DNA from: MWEI01 sp964600235
GTDB taxonomy: Bacteria > Desulfobacterota > Desulfomonilia > UBA1062
Length of the DNA: 64,000 nucleotides
Direction of reading: 5' to 3'
Assembly (NCBI GenBank): GCA_964600235.1
Contig: CAZRIV010000015.1
Coordinates: forward strand, 1 to 64,000
In this document: in pieces, positions 44,001-50,709 of the stretch
Layout: every line of letters starts with the position of its first letter
How positions within the stretch are numbered: position 1 is the first letter of the stretch
Notes under the pieces: model-generated
Seen by the model: only the letters and a program-made list of their open reading frames with translations
The model's database searches: none
What the model was told of the DNA's origin: nothing
Translations under genes and position numbers: made by a program

Positions 44001-44557
44001 GCCTGGAGCACCGGGTGGAAGAGCGTACCGAGGAGTTGGTCAAGGCCAATATCAGGCTGAAAAGGGAGATAGAAGAACGGAAGCTCGCGGAACAAAGTCT
44101 GATCCAGAAGGAAGAAGAACTGAGGCTCAAGTCGATCCATCTGGAAGAGGCGAACACTGCCCTGAAGGTTCTGCTCAAGCGTGGCGAGCAGGACAAAAAC
44201 GAACTTGAAGAGAAGGTGCTTTCCAACATCAAGGAACTCGCCCTCCCCTACCTGGACAAGATAAAAATGGGCAATCTGGATGAAAAACAAAGGACTTACC
44301 TTGAAATCCTGGAGTCCAACCTCAACGACATCATCTCACCCTTCCTGAAGAAGCTCTCCTCCCAGTACCTCAATCTCACCCCCACGGAGATCCAGGTGGC
44401 GAACCTCATCCGTGAAGGAAAGTCCACCAAGGAGATCGCTGAAATCCTGAACATCTCGGAGCGTGCCATAGAGTTTCACCGCAACAATATCAGAGACAAG
44501 CTCGGCCTGAAAAAGGCCAAGACCAATCTGAGGTCGTATCTTTTGACCTTGAGCTGA
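41024..44557 (+). CDS. Eight-PAS-domain LuxR-type transcriptional regulator
   Basis: A 1177-residue soluble protein. Eight tandem PAS domains run from about 41110 to 43979, each exactly 120 residues, with the shared pattern IASSIxGIxIxDLxGxIxYVN, MWGxxDPSE, WSGExxGxRKDGxPITV and SFxDITxRKRMEEEL. Domains 5 to 7 are the most alike. A coiled coil of about 90 residues (LEHRVEERTEELVKANIRLK) follows, then a region with YLDKIKMGNLDEKQRTYLEI. The C-terminal LuxR-type helix-turn-helix reads LTPTEIQVANLIREGKSTKE, then IAEILNISERAIEFHRNNIR. There is no kinase domain. It should sense small ligands or redox state through the PAS array and act on DNA. The start is the ATG after GGAGG; the GTG at 41009 is rejected. 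Confidence 0.9.
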   Translation: MPNKPGHEEMPLSTSTTGQTSPRQDTVLVKDYALASSINGIAIGDLAGVVTYVNNAAVRMWGADDPSEMIGKPATVFAQSEQEALTIMATILEKGEWSGEITGRRKNDLPITVLLSASLVRNENHDPLCMICSFIDITERKRMEEELRIKESAIASSINGIAIGDLSGNITYINDSALALWGSSDPSDIIGKQATVFARSEDEGLHIMHTVLEKGHWSGEIVGRRKDGSPITVHLSASLVRNEKGDPTNLMCSFIDISERKRIEEDHRIKESAIASSINGIAICDLAGYVTYINNATLSMWGSSDPTDIIGKHIVVFAQSEEEGFRIMKTVLEEGQWSGEIVGRRMDGSPVTVHLSASLVKNAEGVPTNLMCSFVDVSDRKRIENELRIKDCAIASSLNGIGIGDLSGNCIYVNEAALKMWGADDPSELIGKSPLEFADSHEEVMKVVEALIEQGGWSGEISGRKKDGTLITVHLTASLVRNEKGEPICTMDSFIDITERKRMEEELRVKDLAIASSIDGIGISDLEGNIIYVNNAALKMLGAEDMSELTDTNALSLAQSEEEAIAIYQEVMEKGSWSGEVSGNRKDGTPITVHLTASLVRNEKGEPICMMDSFVDLTDRKRIEEELKIKDFCIASSIDGIGIIDLEGKIIYVNDAALRMWGAEDLSEMLGTSAVSLAQSEEEAFEIYTTVMEKGSWSGEASGHRKDGSPITVHISASLVRNEKGEPICLMDSFVDITQHKRMEEDLRIKDLAIASSIDGIGISDLEGNIIYVNDAALRMWGANEASDIVGTSVLSLAQSQQEALEIYKTIFEKGSWSGDASGYRKDGSPITVHISASLVRNEKGEPICLMDSFVDITDRKRMEEELKIKDFAIASSINGIAIGDLEGNLTYVNESFIRLWGGKDPSEVLGKSVLTYAQSPEEANSIFNTVLEKGNWFGEIVAKKKDGRPIALQITASMVKNDDGNPICLMCSFVDITERKIAEQKLQRAYESLEHRVEERTEELVKANIRLKREIEERKLAEQSLIQKEEELRLKSIHLEEANTALKVLLKRGEQDKNELEEKVLSNIKELALPYLDKIKMGNLDEKQRTYLEILESNLNDIISPFLKKLSSQYLNLTPTEIQVANLIREGKSTKEIAEILNISERAIEFHRNNIRDKLGLKKAKTNLRSYLLTLS

Positions 44558-44705
44558 ACGTTCGCCTTGGTTAAGTGCCCTTTTTCATTCCGGATTATGA
44601 GTCTGAAGGGTTTTACGCTTTCTCCATTAACCCCGACGATCTTAAGTCCTTTGATGAATGCATAATCTGCCTGTTGTTTTAAGGCGGATTTTACCTTTGA
44701 ACGTA

Positions 44706-44852
44706 TACCTGCCCGATACACTCCAGAAGCGCTTTTACAGACGAGTCGTGGTGAAAAGAATTGTCTTTCGTAAGTCCATTTCAAGGAGTGGTTTCGCCGC
44801 CTTGAACAGACGGTATATTCAGCGTTCATCGTAGGCGGCGAGATCACTCCCT
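44706..44852 (+). repeat. Dispersed repeat copy B
   Basis: It aligns along its length with the reverse complement of copy A: GATACACTCC, GGTGAAA, GTAAGTCC, then TTTCGCCGCCT and AGGCGGCGAGATCACT, which pair as a hairpin (GGAGTGGTTTCGCCGCCT against the distal arm with a few mismatches). A segment close to GTTCATCGTAGGCGGCGAG is shared with copy A, where it reads ATTCATCGGAAGCGACGAG on the minus strand. Confidence 0.62.
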
Positions 44853-44890
44853 GAGATGGATCAATTTGAACCCCCTTCCACATACTCCGC

Positions 44891-44998
44891 GGTTAACACC
44901 TTAGGATCACCGGTTTTATCCAACCGACTGAAACAACTCAATAAACCACGAACCATCAGTTAAAGCACTCTTAAAGTGTACCTGCTGGATTTGGACAC
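44891..44998 (-). repeat. Dispersed repeat copy D
   Basis: The reverse complement matches copy C in order: GTGTCCA, AAGAGTGCTTT, TGGTTTA, TTGTTTCA and AAAACCGGTGATC. It lies 40 bases from copy B in the opposite orientation, making a large inverted pair in the convergent gap. Confidence 0.62.
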
Positions 44999-45064
44999 AT
45001 GCAAACACACGATCCGGGTTAAGTACCCTGTTTTCAGATGCAATTTCCTTTAGGTAATGAAAGA

Positions 45065-45100
45065 TGCCCCTGCCTGAATAAGACATCAGGCAGGGGCATG
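45065..45100 (-). terminator. Intrinsic terminator for the DUF1302-like gene
   Basis: A perfect 14-bp stem (45065-45078 with 45087-45100) with an 8-base loop. It lies about 30 bases after the stop of the minus-strand outer-membrane gene and is followed on that strand by CTTTCATT, a modest T-run. Confidence 0.7.
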
Positions 45101-45130
45101 AGAAGAGAGTATGATTGACCCCTTCGATCT

Positions 45131-46642
45131 TTAGAAGCTGCACCTCAGTTGGGCGAATACCTCATCATTATCCCTGTACTGCCCGAAGAAGGAATACTCG
45201 TCTGGCCCAAAAAGACATAAACCCCCTATGGTCCCCTGGAGATTATCGGTGAAGTTGTACTTCAACGATGGCTTGAGGATGCTGTCTTGATATTCAACGC
45301 CGTAACCCGCGCTGATGTTGAGTTCCATGGTGTTCTGCAGGAAAAACTGCTTTAAAAGGAACGTCACCATGGTGCCTGTGCCGTCCTTTATAAAATACAC
45401 CGGTTTGTCTTCATTGAAGTCGGGTATGAATTCCTGGATGAACTGCATGCTGACACTGGTGTCGCCATAGATGTAATCGAGGCCGAGCCCATATTTCATG
45501 GAATCTTCCCTGACAGGGACATTGCCGTTTAACCGGAAAACCTGTATATTCTCACTTCCCCCTGATGCATAATATTTATCAATGAAATCCTTGTATATCT
45601 CATCTTGTTTTTCCTTGGTTACCATCTGTTTCATTACCGATTCGAGCTTCTGGTTATAGTACTTGCCGCTGGAATAGGCATACTCGCCGCGGAGGGTGAA
45701 CGAACTCACTGTGGTGGTGAAGTCGAACCCATAGACACTCACCCTTCGGATCTGCGGCACCATTGTCGTCTGGGCGCTGATATCATAATCCAGGGCCAGG
45801 GGGTCTTTCATTTCCACGGTAAGATCGACGTATGCGTCTGCCAGGGGCATGGGGTCATACCCCGAGTAATAGCTGCATGACACGTCCCAGCCCTCGATGT
45901 ATGTGGATACCCTCACACCCACTTCCGAATTACTCATGGTGACCGGGGGCATATCTATGTCCTGGTGGGTGGTTTTCACCGGTATGTCCCCCACTGCGGT
46001 ACTGGTGCTGATTATATCAGGCGGTTTGAGGACCTTTGGAAACCACCGCTCATCCGGTTGAGGTAGACGGTATGGGACATATACAGGCACCCAGCCGAGT
46101 TCTATGTTCGCAATGTCCGAATATGCACTGACCTTTACCGATGGGACACCAATCTTTCTCTCGGCCTCGTCATTGGTGCCTCCCCTGGTAAGATCTTCCG
46201 TGTTCAGATTATCAGTAGGGTTTATCTCGTCAAGTCTGCCCCACGCATACTTCTGTATTCCCAGACGAAAATCCACCTTGCCGGTATAGAGATCCACATA
46301 CGCCTCATCGATGTTCACGAATGGCGTCTTATCCTGATAGATCTTATCGAGCTGGGTGATCAGCCTTTTATTTCCAGGATCGATCACTAATCCATCATCA
46401 ATTGCCTGGAGAGAAAGCTTGGTTGACAACCATGTGGATACACCCGTCTTGAGCTCAAGCCCAAGCTCAGTGGATGGATCCTCCCTGGGTATATCCCTGT
46501 CAAAGGAATACGCGGCCCTTCCTTCCAGATATCCCGAGAGCGAGATTTTGGCGTTTTCCCCCTCATATTGGAAGGCCCCTGCATTCATGGAGGATAAAAC
46601 CATGCAGAGCAGCGGTATCAGGAATGCCCCTCTTATTCGCAA
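45131..46642 (-). CDS. DUF1302-like outer-membrane beta-barrel protein
   Basis: A 503-residue protein with the signal peptide RIRGAFLIPLLCMVLSSMNA. Its long barrel is built of aromatic-alternating strands and ends in DEVFAQLRCSF, a terminal Phe as in outer-membrane proteins. SGYLEGRAAYSF, FVNIDEAYVDLYTGKVDFRL and GIQKYAWGRLDEINPTDNLN are typical of DUF1302/alginate-export-like barrels that accompany RND-type lipid exporters. The start codon is TTG, three bases after the stop of the LolA-like gene, so the two are coupled. With that protein and the RND transporter further upstream it probably completes an inner-to-outer-membrane route for a hydrophobic substrate. Confidence 0.75.
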   Translation of the reverse strand: MRIRGAFLIPLLCMVLSSMNAGAFQYEGENAKISLSGYLEGRAAYSFDRDIPREDPSTELGLELKTGVSTWLSTKLSLQAIDDGLVIDPGNKRLITQLDKIYQDKTPFVNIDEAYVDLYTGKVDFRLGIQKYAWGRLDEINPTDNLNTEDLTRGGTNDEAERKIGVPSVKVSAYSDIANIELGWVPVYVPYRLPQPDERWFPKVLKPPDIISTSTAVGDIPVKTTHQDIDMPPVTMSNSEVGVRVSTYIEGWDVSCSYYSGYDPMPLADAYVDLTVEMKDPLALDYDISAQTTMVPQIRRVSVYGFDFTTTVSSFTLRGEYAYSSGKYYNQKLESVMKQMVTKEKQDEIYKDFIDKYYASGGSENIQVFRLNGNVPVREDSMKYGLGLDYIYGDTSVSMQFIQEFIPDFNEDKPVYFIKDGTGTMVTFLLKQFFLQNTMELNISAGYGVEYQDSILKPSLKYNFTDNLQGTIGGLCLFGPDEYSFFGQYRDNDEVFAQLRCSF

Positions 46643-46645
46643 GTA

Positions 46646-47434
46646 CTAGTTTCCCCTTGTCATGTATCTTTCTGTGAAGATATCGTCCTTAAGGCCCGAA
46701 TCGTAGATGATATTGCTTAAATCAATGATCGTTGCCCTCCCGTTGAGCATGTTGTGCACCTCGATATGGGTGGGGGTAAGTATGCCTTTTATGGTCTTCA
46801 CATTCTCAAACAGCCCCTGCTTCTGATACTGGCCTTTGGGATCAAAAAAATCAGCCTTTGCAGGAACAAAGTTTCCCTTCCTGATCCAGATATTTATCTT
46901 GCTGTAAAATTCAACCTTCTTGGGTATGGCCTCTATGAGGTAACACATCTCTCCCTTGTGGTTCTCTTCCTTGATAAGAGTATAAGAATACTCATCAATA
47001 TCCTGGCTGCCCATGTCGAAATAGGTCAACTCGGTTCCCATGAAGCTCTCTCCCTTTCCGCTGGCGCTGATCTGTCTGACCCGCTGAAGGGCCGGGAGAT
47101 AAAGCCATTGCTTGTCCTGTTTCTTCTCGTCGGTCCACACGAGAAAACTGGTCCCTTTCACATCCGAGGGTGTCTTGAAGAAGACAATGGATTTTGATTT
47201 GTTGTTGCCGTAGCGTTTTACAAATGCGCTCAGGTTCCTCTCCCTCTTCTCGCCTTTGTTGTTCACCAGGATCATGAGCATATCAGCCTTGCTGTCCTTG
47301 GCCTGGTCGAGTAAGTCTTCGGATTTCTTGACAATGTCATATGCTGTCATACCTGCCGAATGGGCCTGGATTGAATTTAACAAGCAGATGCTCCCCATAA
47401 GAAACACAATCAATCCAATTTTCCTCAATGTCAT
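46646..47434 (-). CDS. LolA-like outer membrane lipoprotein-sorting protein
   Basis: A 262-residue periplasmic protein with a signal peptide (IGLIVFLMGSICLLNSIQAH). Its fold pattern is that of the LolA-like family PF17131: SEDLLDQAKDSKADMLMILV, then SIVFFKTPSDVKGTSFLVWT, KQWLYLPALQRVRQISAS and MGTELTYFDM. Members accompany MMPL/RND exporters and are thought to carry lipids or hydrophobic cargo across the periplasm; they are distinct from the LolA that escorts Lol lipoproteins. AAGGAGAGTGT precedes the ATG. It lies directly before the DUF1302-like barrel gene, and after the RND gene in transcription order. Confidence 0.85.
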   Translation of the reverse strand: MTLRKIGLIVFLMGSICLLNSIQAHSAGMTAYDIVKKSEDLLDQAKDSKADMLMILVNNKGEKRERNLSAFVKRYGNNKSKSIVFFKTPSDVKGTSFLVWTDEKKQDKQWLYLPALQRVRQISASGKGESFMGTELTYFDMGSQDIDEYSYTLIKEENHKGEMCYLIEAIPKKVEFYSKINIWIRKGNFVPAKADFFDPKGQYQKQGLFENVKTIKGILTPTHIEVHNMLNGRATIIDLSNIIYDSGLKDDIFTERYMTRGN

Positions 47435-47500
47435 ACACTCTCCTTCCTAGCAGTATTTCTCTAGAATTCGTTCTTCGAAAATATTTAATCTTGTTCAGGA

Positions 47501-47662
47501 TTAATTCCCTGTAGCTTGCTACGAAGTCCCACTCCTTATAGAAGTTTTTGACACCTCGCAGCTTGCTGCGGGGTAATTCATTGCTCTACCTGGTTAATTC
47601 CTCGAAGTTTGCTTCGTTCCTTGCCATTGTGTTTGATACCACCTCGCAGCGTGCTGCGAGGT
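47501..47662. repeat. Cluster of four REP-like palindromes in tandem
   Basis: Four short palindromes stand in a row. They are CTGTAGCTTGCTACGAAG (from 47509), CCTCGCAGCTTGCTGCGGGG (47554-47573), CTCGAAGTTTGCTTCG (from 47601) and ACCTCGCAGC-GT-GCTGCGAGGT (47641-47662). Units 1 and 3 follow TTAATTCC; units 2 and 4 are followed by TAATTCATTG and a CTAC stretch. The pattern is a pair repeated at about a 90-base period. They fill the gap between the LolA-like gene and a small membrane protein gene. Confidence 0.75.
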
Positions 47663-47727
47663 AATTCATTGCCCTACTCCTTAAGGTGATGCTTACATAT
47701 GAGTCACTCCATTCATGACATTGGACA

Positions 47728-47901
47728 TCAATCAATAGCATTATGTATCCTGTTGCTCACATACTGTAAAGGAACCAGAACAACACACAAACCGCATACA
47801 AGGAGTACTGTCTCAAATATTGTACTGCATTGAAAGTAAATATAAATAGCAATTCCCCCTACTACGAACTGGGCAATATCGAGTACCAGACCTTTGCTCA
47901 T
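47728..47901 (-). CDS. Small two-helix membrane protein
   Basis: A 57-residue predicted membrane protein with two hydrophobic helices, IAQFVVGGIAIYIYFQ and IFETVLLVCGLCVVLVPLQY, and a short charged tail. GGAGGATAAT gives a strong ribosome site for the ATG at 47901. It lies between the RND transporter and LolA-like genes on the same strand, so it may be an accessory subunit of that exporter or simply co-transcribed. No family was recognised. Confidence 0.5.
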   Translation of the reverse strand: MSKGLVLDIAQFVVGGIAIYIYFQCSTIFETVLLVCGLCVVLVPLQYVSNRIHNAID

Positions 47902-48008
47902 ATTATCCTCCATCCATGCATGTTAGCAGCTCCCCATACTGAATATCTGCCATGACCATGAAACGGGTAACCCCGTACCATGTTGTCTCAAGTAAACTCC
48001 TGCCATGG

Positions 48009-50417
48009 TTACAGCTCCAAAATCTTATCTGTTGTTTCTTTCTTAGTATAAACCACACTGGGCGTCTCTCCAACAGTTCTGTCACTGACAACCAACTTCA
48101 ATGGCACCTCGACCCTTGGTACCGCCTTGAGTAATCTTGGCGGCAAAAACTTAATGCATGCAGGCAGAAATGTAAGTGTTGAAAAAGAGATGGTGATCAT
48201 GTCTATGGCCACCAGCAGTCCAAGTTGAGAAACAATGACAAATTGGGAGGGAATCAGGACCATGAATCCTGCTGACACGGCAAGGGCATTGTATATGATG
48301 CCTCGGCCCGAGGTATTTATTGTAATGTCGATTGCCTGATCCACCGTACGCCCCAGCCTTATTTCATGTCTATATCTGCTGATGAAATGAACGCAATAAT
48401 CAATACCCATACCGATATCAATGCTTGCCACCGTCGCTGTTGCGGCATTGAGCCTGATATCGCTCGCCCCCATGATGCCGAAATCAAGCGCAATGGGGAT
48501 AAGAAGAGGAACCATACTGTAGATACCCAGTTTGAATGAACGGAAAATCCCGGTAGTAATAAAGAAACACAAGGTGAATGCCAGAATGAAGCTCTGGATT
48601 TGACTCGTTACAATCACCCGATTGAACTCTTTGGCCAGCATGGCCATGCCGGTGGTTATTATTTGTTTGATATAATTGTCTTCCTGAAGTTCCTTCTGTT
48701 TGAACTTTGCAACCGTATCAACAACATCCTGGGCCAGATAACCGCTCTGAGATTTCATCTGAAGAAGTATCTGTGCGTCCTGAAAATTGTAGTCTACAAA
48801 ACTGTCCAGTTCTTCCCCGCCGCCGGAAAAGGAGAAGAGAAGCAGGTACTGGGCTATCAGTTCCTTGGAATCGGGTATGGTGTAGTATGCCATGTCGCCG
48901 TCATGCATGGACTGGTTCATGCGCTTGATGAAATCGACTATTGAAACAGTTTTCCCAATCCCTTCAAGGCCTCTGAGTTGCTCTTGAAGCCTGTCCATCC
49001 TCTTCAGCACGGATGGTTCCTTGATGTCGTCGACATTTCCGGTTGAAAAGGCCACATTGAATTGTGATGTACCGCCAAATTTCTCATTAAGGATTTTATC
49101 AGCTACCCTGATAGGGGTTCCTTCTCTAAAATCCTCGATAAGATTGAAATCGCTTTTGATATGCCTGCCGAAAAATATGGAACCTATCAGAATTATGGCA
49201 GAAATAGCAAACACCCATTCTTTTTTATTAATACTTACGTATGAAAATTTCTTTAATAACGGTCCGATAATATCGAACTTCGTATGATGGTGAGAGGCAC
49301 ATTCCCTGCCTGTTTCATTCAATGCAGAGAGAACTGCAGGTGTGAAGGTGAGCGAAAGCACCATTGCCACGGATATCCCGAAGGCGCAGAGCAGCCCAAA
49401 GTGTGTCATGGGTACTATGAAGGTTGTGCACAGAGAGAGAAAACTTGCAATTGTGGTGCATCCTGCCATAATCACCGGTACGTATATCCTGCCCAGGGCA
49501 CTAATTATACCGGCCTTGCCTTTGTTCCCTGCAATTGCCTCGGAAAATACATTTTCAACGACATGAACCCCATATGCCACTCCGACGGCAATGAGGGCAA
49601 CAGGCAGGGCGGTGGAAATCATGGTCAAGGGAACGTCCACTAACGGCATCAACCCTAAGGTCCAGACCCCTGCAATTCCAACCGTAATGAGGGGTAACAA
49701 CATCCCCCTGATGTTCCTGAAGAAGAAGAACAGGAACGCAAGCAGGACAATGCAGACCAGGGGGGGCAGGTAGGTCAGGTCCTTGATCATGTAATGCCCC
49801 TGGAGGGCTTCGACGACCTTTGTCCCCGAGATGAAGAGCTTTTCCGGCCCTTGATACTTGTCAACTATATTCTGTAGTTCGAAGTATATGGGAACTATTC
49901 TATCGGTCTCGATATTATCTTCCAGGACAATGGTGATTGCCGTACCCTTGTTGTCTTTTGTTATATAGATATCGTCGTATACCTCCCACGATGTAGCCTT
50001 CTTCTTAAATTCAGCGATCTCTGCGTCAGTGGAGGGGACCATTCCCTCCGTGAACATGGGCTGAACCTCAAGTCCGGATTCGCTGCCTTTAATATTCCGT
50101 ACGCTGAGTATATTCTTAACTTTTTCTACACCCTCTATCTCTTTGGCTTCTTCTGAGACAGCCTGGATTTTCCTTAATGCGGCAGGATCGAAAACATTGT
50201 TGCCGAGCATGCCGATAATAATGTCGGCATAGGGTGCGAACTCTTTCTTATTGGCTGAATACTCTTGTTCAACAGGATTATTCTTCTTCAGTATGGTTTC
50301 AACACGGGGATCAATCTTTACATTTGGGATCTGTGATCCAAAAAAGATAGTGATTATAGCAACGGTAACTATCACCCAATAGGGATGATTGACACAGAAG
50401 CTGATGATCTTTTTCAT
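48009..50417 (-). CDS. RND/MMPL-family exporter (HAE3-like)
   Basis: An 802-residue inner-membrane transporter with 12 predicted helices in two repeats, each with a large periplasmic loop. Helix 4 reads ALIAVGVAYGVHVVENVFSE and helix 10 IDIGMGIDYCVHFISRYRHE, the paired motifs of the hydrophobe exporter (HAE3/HpnN/MmpL-like) group, each with an acidic or amide residue for proton coupling. The early IPNVKIDPRVETILKKNNP is also typical. The length is near the family norm. GGGGAGGTGG precedes the ATG. A palindrome TAATGA-N4-TCATTA lies about 100 bases upstream. It probably drives export of a lipid-like compound with the LolA-like and DUF1302-like proteins. Confidence 0.88.
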   Translation of the reverse strand: MKKIISFCVNHPYWVIVTVAIITIFFGSQIPNVKIDPRVETILKKNNPVEQEYSANKKEFAPYADIIIGMLGNNVFDPAALRKIQAVSEEAKEIEGVEKVKNILSVRNIKGSESGLEVQPMFTEGMVPSTDAEIAEFKKKATSWEVYDDIYITKDNKGTAITIVLEDNIETDRIVPIYFELQNIVDKYQGPEKLFISGTKVVEALQGHYMIKDLTYLPPLVCIVLLAFLFFFFRNIRGMLLPLITVGIAGVWTLGLMPLVDVPLTMISTALPVALIAVGVAYGVHVVENVFSEAIAGNKGKAGIISALGRIYVPVIMAGCTTIASFLSLCTTFIVPMTHFGLLCAFGISVAMVLSLTFTPAVLSALNETGRECASHHHTKFDIIGPLLKKFSYVSINKKEWVFAISAIILIGSIFFGRHIKSDFNLIEDFREGTPIRVADKILNEKFGGTSQFNVAFSTGNVDDIKEPSVLKRMDRLQEQLRGLEGIGKTVSIVDFIKRMNQSMHDGDMAYYTIPDSKELIAQYLLLFSFSGGGEELDSFVDYNFQDAQILLQMKSQSGYLAQDVVDTVAKFKQKELQEDNYIKQIITTGMAMLAKEFNRVIVTSQIQSFILAFTLCFFITTGIFRSFKLGIYSMVPLLIPIALDFGIMGASDIRLNAATATVASIDIGMGIDYCVHFISRYRHEIRLGRTVDQAIDITINTSGRGIIYNALAVSAGFMVLIPSQFVIVSQLGLLVAIDMITISFSTLTFLPACIKFLPPRLLKAVPRVEVPLKLVVSDRTVGETPSVVYTKKETTDKILEL

Positions 50418-50518
50418 GACCACCTCCCCTGCGCCCTGCATTCGAAACAGGCAATGGCCCGTGCAATTTCAATTTGGACTTTTGCCATCATCATAAGAAC
50501 ACCTCTCCCTTCCATTTC

Positions 50519-50538
50519 AATAATGATAATTCATTATT
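50519..50538. promoter_or_regulatory. Palindromic operator candidate, RND promoter (site 1)
   Basis: AATAATGA-TAAT-TCATTATT is a perfect 8-bp-arm palindrome about 100 bases upstream of the RND gene. The core TAATGA-N4-TCATTA recurs at 50638 and 53262. The form fits a TetR-type dimer site and also resembles a Fur box (GATAATGATAATCATTATC) with one extra base. Confidence 0.5.
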
Positions 50539-50637
50539 AATTAGCATCCGCGTTAACCGTTCTTAACTTTATAATTTTATTGTTTTTATGAGTTTATCAA
50601 TACATCATGTTGCACAAGCTGTACTTGCCATATCAAG

Positions 50638-50653
50638 TAATGAACTATCATTA
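50638..50653. promoter_or_regulatory. Palindromic operator candidate (site 2)
   Basis: TAATGA-ACTA-TCATTA has the same core and spacing as sites 1 and 3. It lies in the same gap as site 1, near the 3-prime end of the large lipoprotein gene, about 220 bases upstream of the RND gene. Confidence 0.45.
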
Positions 50654-50709
50654 TTATAACAATCAAAGACCTTCCCTGCAATGGCAAACTCGAATTAATA
50701 TTGCAGCGG

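Larger units (their letters stand above)
44558..45130. other. Convergent gap holding two copies of the dispersed repeat
   Basis: About 570 bases between the PAS regulator and the DUF1302-like gene, which converge. Copies B and D of the repeat lie here in opposite orientation, followed by a terminator at 45065-45100. A 135-codon minus-strand frame crosses copy B and the end of the PAS gene; it looks like shadow plus repeat and is not called as a gene. Confidence 0.45.

Noticed and set aside
44476..44883. A 135-codon minus-strand frame crossing repeat copy B
   Set aside because: It overlaps the end of the PAS regulator and the dispersed repeat; the frame most conserved among repeat copies is a different phase and is broken by stops.
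47501..47662. Possible CRISPR array
   Set aside because: The repeats are short palindromes with unequal spacing and similar spacers; there are no cas genes.
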